Assembly (NCBI GenBank): GCA_002167465.1 | Contig: NHBL01000038.1 | Span: 9,043-16,428 of the forward strand | Reading direction: 5' to 3' | Origin: a bacterium TMED6 | Lineage (GTDB): Bacteria; Fidelibacterota; Marinisomatia; SCGC-AAA003-L08; D37C17 | DNA: 7,386 nucleotides | Part shown: in pieces, positions 1 through 7,167 of the stretch | Layout: each line of letters begins with the position of its first letter | Position numbering within the stretch: the first letter of the stretch is position 1 | Notes under the pieces: generated by a model | The model's input: the letters and a program-made list of their open reading frames with translations, nothing else | Told to the model about the DNA's origin: nothing | Databases searched by the model: none | Translations under genes and position numbers: made by a program

Positions 1-341
1 ACATTTATTAAATTATCTCTGTAACCATGATTATCAATTATATTATTAATATTTATAATAGATTCTTCATCTGACTCATAAATTAAATCTATATCTAAAT
101 TATAAGCGTTACCAATAAAACCCTCTTCATATGAATAGAAATCACGAGCATCAACTATTGGATAACTGTTATTATCTACAACATCTTTAAAGTCATTAAA
201 ATTTATAAATTCGTCTACAATAATATTTGGTTTAGAAATTAACGGAAAATTTCTATCTAAAATAGACCATCTAATCAAACCTAATAATAAGGAAAGTGAA
301 AAAATTAAAATATATTGTCTGTATGTATTAAATATTGTCAT
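1..341 (-). CDS. Membrane-anchored rhodanese-like domain protein, N-terminal part (runs off the left edge)
   Basis: The minus-strand frame is open from an ATG at 341 to the left edge, about 113 codons. An in-frame TAA lies two codons upstream of that ATG, so it is the earliest start. Residues about 9-22 are hydrophobic (LIFSLSLLLGLI) and look like a signal anchor. A spacer follows, then a segment reading PIVDARDFYSYEEGFIGNAY, which matches the start of a rhodanese fold: a beta strand ending in DAR, then the 'F..GHI..A.N' element, here with G-N in place of G-H. The active-site loop that would carry the catalytic Cys lies beyond the window, so catalytic competence cannot be judged. Rhodanese domains move sulfane sulfur or serve as inactive binding domains; this one would face the periplasm. 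No clear Shine-Dalgarno is visible. It is divergent from the tRNA-Ala gene. Confidence 0.72.
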   Translation of the reverse strand, partial: MTIFNTYRQYILIFSLSLLLGLIRWSILDRNFPLISKPNIIVDEFINFNDFKDVVDNNSYPIVDARDFYSYEEGFIGNAYNLDIDLIYESDEESIININNIIDNHGYRDNLIN

Positions 342-518
<177 letters not shown>

Positions 519-551
519 CAGAAAAAATTTTAATTTAGCGGAGTAATAAAT

Positions 552-2360
552 ATGAAAATGTCAACACTTAGAGATCAATCTGCACCAGTTTTGTACGGGT
601 TAGTAGTATTATTTATATTAGCAATGGGCGGATTTGGTAGTATTTTTAGTAGCACTAGCTCAGATAGAGGTAATAGTGAAAACTGTGACCCGGAAAGATT
701 TGTAGCATGCTCAGATAATCAAAATATAAGTATTACTGTTGAAGAATATTTTAGGAGATATAATAATAATCCTGGTTTTTTTCATAATCGAGCTAATCCT
801 TTTGGTCCAAATTCACCTTATAGTGCAACAGATCAACAATTAGATACAATTAACGCACTAAATCAAGTTTGGTCATCATTAATAAATGAAAAAGTTAATA
901 GCCAATTTGTATCTGATTTAGAATTAGTTTCAGAAGATCCAAATGAAAATAGTCCTCATCTAGAAGAAATATTAGCTTTTATTAAAAATTATCCAAATTT
1001 CAACCCTACTTATAAAGCTGAATTAGAGATACTTGGGTTATTTATGGTTGATTCAACTTTTAATCAGGTATTATATGAAGCTTCAGTTGATAATGGAATT
1101 TTATATAGTAAGTTAAATGATGCTTTTGCATTAACATTTCCTCAACAAGATTTGCAAATTAAAACACAAGGTTCATCTAGATGGAATAACTGGTTTTCAA
1201 CGATGAAAAGACAGTTAGCTAATGTTAAGTTAAATTATATAATTAATTCTACTCAATCATTATCGGAGTTAGAATTAAAAGATCAATTATTATTAGAGCA
1301 AGGTATCTATAATTTAGATTATCTTACATATTCATTATCAGATATAGAGGTGGAAATAACCGATAATGAAATTCAAGATTATTATAATTCAATTAAAGAT
1401 GATGAATCTTATAATTTGAAAAAAGATACTAGAAGAGTAGTTCAATTTGTTAAATGGAATATGAATGATTTAAATGAAAATGAAAAAGATTCAATAAAAA
1501 AATTAGCAAAAGATTTTAGGAAATCTGCTAGAAGAAATGGATTTGATACAGCTGTAGAAAAAAATAATACCTATTCTCTAAGTAAAGAGATTACTCTTTC
1601 AAATGAATTTAGTTTAAGTGGAAGTGGTTTAGGAACTCAAACAAAAAAATTAGATGGAAGTAGTGCTCCATTTTATAATATCATTGGAGCTGGCAGAAAA
1701 ATTATAGAATTTGCATTTACAAATGATATTGGTGAAATAAAATTATTAAATATCAATTCAGATAGAAAAACTAATGGATTTAATGATATAGGAATATTTC
1801 ATATTAAAGAAGAATTATCAGAAGGTTATATACCCTTAGAAGAATCAGGAATCAAAGATAGGTTAGAGAAAGAGCTAACTTATGCTAAAAAATGTGAATT
1901 AGCTAAAGTAGAGTTTAATTCTATGTTAAATAACTATTCTGATTTTTTATCTGATTTATCTCAAGAAGATATAGATAGCTTTGATCCACTTTCATATTGG
2001 CTAGAAAATGATGAAGCTGCATCCAAGAATATATTAATTAGAAATCATAAAGGTAGTATTAATGATTTTCTATTATCTTTTATAAATACTGATTTAAGAA
2101 ATACGCTTATAAGTATACCTGAACTAAAAGGATTTCTTTTAACTCTTGATGAAGGATTAGATTTTACAATGAATCCTATTGATAATGAAAGTATTGTACT
2201 TTTTAGAGTTAATGAGTTACCTGATGAAAATTCAATGGATTTATCATTATATAAAAGTAATGAACTTGAAAAGCTTAAAAATACTCAAAGTAGTTTATTT
2301 TTAGAAGATCAAAAAGAAACAGCTAACATTAAAGATAACAGGACTCAGGTTATTTATTAG
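552..2360 (+). CDS. SurA/PpiD-like periplasmic folding factor with N-terminal membrane anchor
   Basis: A 602-aa protein with a short cytoplasmic N-terminus (charged residues K2, R7, D8), one transmembrane helix at about residues 13-32, and a long polar periplasmic part. This is the topology of PpiD-type chaperones. After the anchor, 'ISITVEEYFRRYNNN' (about 59-73) and 'ALNQVWSSLINEKV' (about 102-115) resemble the SurA/PpiD N-terminal chaperone segment. A helical linker with 'ITDNEIQDYYNSIKDDESY' (about 269-287) precedes a region (about 295-420) in the position of a parvulin domain; 'GIFHIKEELSEGY' (414-426) resembles its last strand. The usual parvulin signature is not evident, so the protein may be a chaperone without prolyl-isomerase activity. 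C45 and C53 follow the anchor closely and could form a disulfide. The start at 552 is preferred over the in-frame ATG at 558 because GGAG (540-543) lies 8 nt upstream. Function is inferred from architecture. Confidence 0.68.
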   Translation: MKMSTLRDQSAPVLYGLVVLFILAMGGFGSIFSSTSSDRGNSENCDPERFVACSDNQNISITVEEYFRRYNNNPGFFHNRANPFGPNSPYSATDQQLDTINALNQVWSSLINEKVNSQFVSDLELVSEDPNENSPHLEEILAFIKNYPNFNPTYKAELEILGLFMVDSTFNQVLYEASVDNGILYSKLNDAFALTFPQQDLQIKTQGSSRWNNWFSTMKRQLANVKLNYIINSTQSLSELELKDQLLLEQGIYNLDYLTYSLSDIEVEITDNEIQDYYNSIKDDESYNLKKDTRRVVQFVKWNMNDLNENEKDSIKKLAKDFRKSARRNGFDTAVEKNNTYSLSKEITLSNEFSLSGSGLGTQTKKLDGSSAPFYNIIGAGRKIIEFAFTNDIGEIKLLNINSDRKTNGFNDIGIFHIKEELSEGYIPLEESGIKDRLEKELTYAKKCELAKVEFNSMLNNYSDFLSDLSQEDIDSFDPLSYWLENDEAASKNILIRNHKGSINDFLLSFINTDLRNTLISIPELKGFLLTLDEGLDFTMNPIDNESIVLFRVNELPDENSMDLSLYKSNELEKLKNTQSSLFLEDQKETANIKDNRTQVIY

Positions 2361-2365
2361 TTCTA

Positions 2366-2596
2366 ATGCTTAATATTGAATTCTTATCGTATTTCATTCT
2401 AATAAACTTCATTTTTATGACTTTTAGCCATATAATGATATCTCATATTTATAGTGGTTATAGTGTTTTTAAAAATATGTTTCCAGGAACAGAAGATGAA
2501 TATAAAAAACTACTTACAGCTATATTTCATTTATGGAGATTGTTACTGTTTTTCTTCGCTATAATACCACTCATAACTTTATTAATTATAAACTAA
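2366..2596 (+). CDS. Small two-helix membrane protein, unknown function
   Basis: A 76-aa protein that I do not recognise. Residues about 7-28 and 54-75 are long hydrophobic stretches, joined by a polar loop (about 30-52) containing the acidic/lysine segment GTEDEYKKLL. It would sit in the inner membrane as a hairpin. It starts 5 nt after the stop codon of the SurA/PpiD-like gene and has no Shine-Dalgarno of its own (the upstream bases are TTATTAGTTCTA), which suggests translational coupling to that gene. The position points to a common mRNA and possibly a related membrane role, but nothing in the sequence gives a function. It is a plausible gene rather than a chance frame because it fills the gap exactly in the same direction and its hydrophobicity pattern is orderly. 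Confidence 0.6.
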   Translation: MLNIEFLSYFILINFIFMTFSHIMISHIYSGYSVFKNMFPGTEDEYKKLLTAIFHLWRLLLFFFAIIPLITLLIIN

Positions 2597-2639
2597 TAAC
2601 CTTTTCAATTAATAATTATTAAATAATATTAGATTAGTT
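2597..2639. other. Convergent gap without a clear terminator
   Basis: These 43 bp separate the convergent ends of the small membrane protein gene (plus) and the DUF1826 gene (minus). Only AT-only near-palindromes such as AATAATTATT are visible, with no GC-containing hairpin followed by a U-tract. Transcription from either side may read through or end by another mechanism. Confidence 0.4.
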
Positions 2640-3344
2640 TTAAATAAAATTGGAATTATGATTGAATATACTTCTATATAAATCATCGAAATCAAGTGTT
2701 ACGTATAGACGTTTGTGGTTTTCTATGACATCTGGAGAGCGATGAACTAAGCCAAAACCTTCATTATTAATCCAAGCTTCACCTTTTAATAAACCTACAT
2801 CACCTACATTCATCTGTTTAATATCACTATATTTTGAAAATAATCCTGATTCATTGTCAGGCAAACCATTATTTCCATGTCCAAGTTTATCACGATTTAC
2901 TAAACTATTTGGTAACCATTGTGTCGCTGGCCCTAAATAAGTTGTAATCAATCTACATTTAACATAATCTGAATGAAAACGTGGACACATCGGTTTATCT
3001 ATCGCATCAATTCTTAACCAAGAATCTTTTATATTAAATAAACTACAAAATTTTTCAATTAAATTTGTAATATCTTTATAAAAGCATAATAACTTTTCAT
3101 CTTCGCCAAACTTATTGATTAAAATTTCCATAGAATTATATTTGTTAAGTAATTCTGAAAATTCAAGATCTGAATTTTTATTTAATAATATTTTTACCGC
3201 GTTTTCAATATTGCTACTAAGGTTTCTTTTCCAAATTGAGATATTAATCTTTTCATTAAAAATATTATTAATATTTGAATATTCATTAGAAATAGAATAA
3301 TTTTTTTTTAGATTTTTAGCAGAGGCTTGAATTAACGATGTCAT
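2640..3344 (-). CDS. DUF1826 domain protein, zinc-regulon partner of the CobW GTPase
   Basis: I place the start at 3344 (234 aa). That ATG overlaps the TGA of the GTPase gene as ATGA and has GGGGAG 7 nt upstream; an ATG five codons earlier (3359) has no ribosome site. The protein matches my memory of DUF1826 in its C-terminal half. CPRFHSDYVKCRLITTY runs from C120 to about 136, GPATQWLPN follows, then GDVGLLKGEAW (about 181-191), GLVHRSP (198-204) and KRLYVTLDF (211-219). H124-x-D126, H201 and R212 are spaced like the metal triad and 2-oxoglutarate-binding arginine of Fe(II)/2OG oxygenases, with jelly-roll-like strands between; this is my inference. The N-terminal ~110 residues are Asn/Lys/Ile-rich and less conserved. 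DUF1826 genes are often found beside ZigA-type GTPases and Zur, as here. No enzymatic role is known to me. A run of nine A's lies near codons 10-13. Confidence 0.85.
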   Translation of the reverse strand: MTSLIQASAKNLKKNYSISNEYSNINNIFNEKINISIWKRNLSSNIENAVKILLNKNSDLEFSELLNKYNSMEILINKFGEDEKLLCFYKDITNLIEKFCSLFNIKDSWLRIDAIDKPMCPRFHSDYVKCRLITTYLGPATQWLPNSLVNRDKLGHGNNGLPDNESGLFSKYSDIKQMNVGDVGLLKGEAWINNEGFGLVHRSPDVIENHKRLYVTLDFDDLYRSIFNHNSNFI

Positions 3345-4540
3345 GCTAATTCTCCCCATTTAGGAAAGGGATCTGAAAATTTACTCCAATGTTTTTTGCC
3401 TTTTAATAAATCCTCATCTGATAAAAGACATTCATCTAATGATTGAAAAATTTTATTCTTATCTAAACCTTGACCTATAAAAACTAACTCTTGTCGCATA
3501 TCACCAAACGGTTCAACCCATTTTTCTTTGATATAATCTAAAGCTTCTTGCTCTTCTGGCCACCGATTTTTAGGAATAGCTTTCCAAAATAAACCCGCAA
3601 AACCATGATGCGCTATACCTCCTGCTTGACTCCAATTACCTGCATACATTGGGCGCGTTGCAAGCCAAAAAAATCCTTTTGATCTAATTAATTTTCCAGA
3701 AAGATCTTTGCTATGTAAAAAGTCGTGAAACTTTTGTGGATAAAAAGGTTTGCGAGCTTCATAAACAAAACTACTGATTCCATATTCTTCAGTTTCAGGT
3801 ATGTGTTCACCACGCATCTCTTTTAACCAACCTGGAGATTGTTGGGCACGTTCGAAGTTAAATAAACCAGTATTTAAAATCTTTTCTAAAGTTACTTCTC
3901 CATTAGAAATAGGAATAATATCAGCATCAGTATTTAATGTTTTAATAATAACTTTTAACTTTTCAATATCAGATTTTTTAACTAAATCTGTTTTACTTAT
4001 TAATATAATATCTGCAAACTCTACTTGATCAACAAGTAAATCTGCAACACTTCGCTCGTCTTCTTCACCTAAAGATTCTCCAACTTCTTTCAAATATTTA
4101 GCTTCATTATAATCCTTAAGAAAGTTGACTGCATCCACAACAGTTACCATAGTGTCTAATTTAGAAACGTCTGAAAGTGATATACCACTCTCATCTTCAA
4201 ATGTAAAAGTTTCTGCAACAGGAAGGGGCTCTGAAATACCTGTAGATTCAATAAGTAAATAGTCAAAACTTCCTTCTTTAGCTAAATTAGCTACCTCTAT
4301 TAAAAGATCTTCTCGTAGTGTGCAACATATACATCCGTTGCTCATTTCTACTAGTTTTTCTTCTTGGTGATTAAGCGAAACATCATTTTTAATCATGCTG
4401 CTATCAATATTAATTTCACTCATATCATTTACGATAACAGCAACTTTTTTTCCTTTTCTATTGTTTAGTATATTTGTTAAAACAGTTGTTTTTCCTGCAC
4501 CAAGAAATCCAGAAAGTACAGTTACAGGTAATTTTTTCAT
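3341..4540 (-). CDS. COG0523/CobW-family GTPase, ZigA/YciC-type zinc metallochaperone
   Basis: A 399-aa G3E-family GTPase. The N-terminal G domain has a Walker A GFLGAGKT (11-18), the family's metal-binding CxCC at C70-C73 within NGCICC, a Walker B-like ESTGISEP (98-105) and the guanine-specificity SKTD (182-185). The C-terminal CobW_C domain contains HIPETEEYGI (246-255), RKPFYPQKFHDFL (263-275) and GFFWLATR (289-296) followed by WSQAGG (303-308), a signature of the longer zinc-responsive subgroup (B. subtilis YciC/ZagA, Acinetobacter ZigA). Family members use GTP to bind Zn and deliver it to client enzymes when zinc is scarce. AGGGGT (4554-4549) lies 8 nt before the start. The next gene, DUF1826, overlaps its stop, and the regulator gene is divergent; both support control by Zur. 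Cytoplasmic. The Zn assignment is inferred from subgroup and neighbours. Confidence 0.93.
   Translation of the reverse strand: MKKLPVTVLSGFLGAGKTTVLTNILNNRKGKKVAVIVNDMSEINIDSSMIKNDVSLNHQEEKLVEMSNGCICCTLREDLLIEVANLAKEGSFDYLLIESTGISEPLPVAETFTFEDESGISLSDVSKLDTMVTVVDAVNFLKDYNEAKYLKEVGESLGEEDERSVADLLVDQVEFADIILISKTDLVKKSDIEKLKVIIKTLNTDADIIPISNGEVTLEKILNTGLFNFERAQQSPGWLKEMRGEHIPETEEYGISSFVYEARKPFYPQKFHDFLHSKDLSGKLIRSKGFFWLATRPMYAGNWSQAGGIAHHGFAGLFWKAIPKNRWPEEQEALDYIKEKWVEPFGDMRQELVFIGQGLDKNKIFQSLDECLLSDEDLLKGKKHWSKFSDPFPKWGELA
3352..3357 (-). promoter_or_regulatory. Shine-Dalgarno site that decides the DUF1826 start
   Basis: The minus strand reads GGGGAG here, inside the last codons of the GTPase gene and 7 nt before the ATG at 3344-3342. 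The spacing is close to ideal and supports the ATGA-overlap start rather than the upstream ATG at 3359, in front of which only pyrimidine-rich sequence is seen. Confidence 0.8.
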
Positions 4541-4629
4541 TACATTAACCCCTAAATTATCTAAATTATATAAGCAATATATTAATTAATTATAAACTAC
4601 AAATGCAACTGAATTGCAATAAGGGGTAA
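4541..4629. promoter_or_regulatory. Shared divergent promoter region of the GTPase operon and zur
   Basis: This 89-bp region separates the divergent starts. Minus-strand TATAAT (4594-4589) and plus-strand TATAAA (4591-4596) overlap and could be -10 elements for the two directions. A minus-strand TTGCAA (4619-4614) is 19 bp from that TATAAT; no good plus-strand -35 is seen. A second minus-strand TATAAT occurs at 4570-4565. If the TATAAA is used, zur transcription would begin near 4603, at the edge of the palindrome described separately. The regulator's AGGGG (4622-4626) is only 3 nt from its ATG, a short spacing. Confidence 0.45.
4604..4618. promoter_or_regulatory. Candidate Zur operator (15-bp 7-1-7 palindrome)
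   Basis: TGCAACTGAATTGCA pairs in six of seven positions around a central base (4611), with only positions 6/10 failing. The 7-1-7 layout is that of Fur-superfamily operators. It lies 11 bp before the regulator's ATG and overlaps the putative -35/spacer of the GTPase promoter, so bound repressor could block both genes. The bases are not those of the E. coli or Bacillus Zur consensus as I recall them, so the assignment rests on symmetry and position. Confidence 0.5.
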
Positions 4630-5001
4630 ATGAGCGTTAATAGAAAAACCAAATCTTTCAAATTAATAATGGATGTATTTAATGAAAATAAAAATGCAAT
4701 TTCAGCTATTTATTTAGTAGATCAATTTAGTAATAAAATGAATAAGACTACAGTTTACCGTATTTTAGATAGATTAGAAAATGATGGTATTTTACATTCT
4801 TTCATTGATAAACAAGGGCTTAAAAGATACGCAAAAGATTCAGATGATAATTCAATAACACATCCTCATTTTTTATGTCAAGATTGCGGTATTTCAACTT
4901 GCGTTAAAGTTAATATTACTTTACCAGACATTTCTGAATACAACATAAAAAGCTCAGAGCATTTATTAATTGGTACCTGCAAAGATTGTTTATCTAATTA
5001 G
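4630..5001 (+). CDS. zur: Fur-family metalloregulator, probably the zinc uptake repressor Zur
   Basis: A compact 123-aa Fur-superfamily repressor. The winged-helix DNA-binding domain includes NKTTVYRILDRLENDGIL (38-55), the typical recognition helix and following turn. The wing ends in LKRYA (64-68). The dimerisation part has HPHFLCQDCG (78-87), matching the family's H-x-H-[FL]-x-C-x2-C-G, and G-T-C-K-D-C at 115-120. C83/C86 with C117/C120 would form the structural zinc site; H78, H80 and C91 are candidates for the sensory site. The family dimerises on 7-1-7 palindromes and represses when metal is bound. Zur is preferred over Fur or PerR because the gene is divergent from a ZigA/YciC-type GTPase and DUF1826, the usual Zur targets. 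At 123 aa it is short, lacking the longer N-terminus of many Fur proteins. A candidate operator lies just upstream, implying autoregulation. Confidence 0.82.
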   Translation: MSVNRKTKSFKLIMDVFNENKNAISAIYLVDQFSNKMNKTTVYRILDRLENDGILHSFIDKQGLKRYAKDSDDNSITHPHFLCQDCGISTCVKVNITLPDISEYNIKSSEHLLIGTCKDCLSN

Positions 5002-5063
5002 ATTTTAATACTCTACTAATAAATTAGAATAATCAATTATTTAAAATTACATTTCCTATTTAT

Positions 5064-5105
5064 ATAATAAAAAAGGCATCAATTTCTTGATGCCTTTTTT
5101 ATTAT
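5064..5105. terminator. Bidirectional intrinsic terminator between zur and groEL
   Basis: A perfect 19-bp inverted repeat with a TTTC loop (5083-5086). Its core is GGCATCAA (5075-5082) with TTGATGCC (5087-5094), flanked by six A's on the left and six T's on the right, then AT pairs. Read on the plus strand the hairpin ends in a U-tract for zur; read on the minus strand it ends in a U-tract for groEL, whose stop is at 5124. Confidence 0.93.
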
Positions 5106-5123
5106 TATGAACTTTTATATGAA

Positions 5124-6773
<1,650 letters not shown>

Positions 6774-6791
6774 TTAATCTCCTCTATAAAT

Positions 6792-7076
6792 TTATATGAT
6801 CGCAAATATATCATTTTCTTTCATTATTAGATAATCTTCATTTTCTACAGTTACTTCTGTACCAGAATACTTACCATATAAAACTTTATCACCTACTTTA
6901 ACTGTCATTTTAATACTAGCACCAGAATCAGATACTGAACCTGGTCCAACCGCTACGACCGTACCCATTTGTGGTTTTTCTTTTGCCGTATCAGGCAAAA
7001 TAATACCTGAAGCAGTTTTTTCTTCTGCAGCTTCAGCTTTAACAACGACTCTGTCAGATAATGGTTTCATTTTCAT
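6792..7076 (-). CDS. groES: Co-chaperonin GroES (Hsp10)
   Basis: A 94-aa protein of normal GroES length that forms the heptameric lid on GroEL. It begins [13 protein letters not shown], the canonical N-terminal strand. The flexible mobile loop with the GroEL-contacting hydrophobic triplet is [18 protein letters not shown] (18-35, with I25-I26-L27). VVAVGPG (40-46), [17 protein letters not shown] (59-75) and the terminal [14 protein letters not shown] are standard. GGAG (7087-7084) is 7 nt upstream of the ATG at 7076, which favours that start over the in-frame ATG at 7070 and matches the family N-terminus. It lies 91 bp downstream of dut with its own candidate promoter. Confidence 0.99.
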   Translation of the reverse strand: MKMKPLSDRVVVKAEAAEEKTASGIILPDTAKEKPQMGTVVAVGPGSVSDSGASIKMTVKVGDKVLYGKYSGTEVTVENEDYLIMKENDIFAII

Positions 7077-7097
7077 TTATTTTCTCCTATTTTTCAA

Positions 7098-7126
7098 ATT
7101 TTATCTCAACATACTTTACTGTTCAA
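7098..7126 (-). promoter_or_regulatory. Candidate promoter of groES-groEL
   Basis: On the minus strand, TTGAAC (7126-7121) and TAAAAT (7103-7098) are separated by exactly 17 bp and lie 22-50 bp before the groES ATG. This resembles a vegetative sigma-70 promoter. No CIRCE element (TTAGCACTC-N9-GAGTGCTAA) and no sigma-32-like -10 (CCCCAT) is seen, so heat-shock control, if present, uses another signal. Confidence 0.5.
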
Positions 7127-7167
7127 AATTTATGCCAGTATTAAAAATAGTGACATTATGACACATA

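Noticed and set aside
2597..2639. Terminator hairpin between the convergent genes
   Set aside because: Only AT-only partial palindromes are present, too weak to call.
3115..3300. Plus-strand open frame of 61 codons
   Set aside because: It lies wholly inside the DUF1826 gene on the other strand, has no ribosome site, and its composition is the complement of an Asn/Lys-rich protein.
3801..4028. Plus-strand open frame of 75 codons (and a second at 4395-4589)
   Set aside because: Both are antisense shadows of the CobW-family GTPase, whose motifs are unmistakable; the second only runs slightly past its start.
4541..4629. Zinc-sensing riboswitch or structured leader
   Set aside because: No stable GC-containing stem or attenuator is visible; the short palindrome fits a protein operator better.
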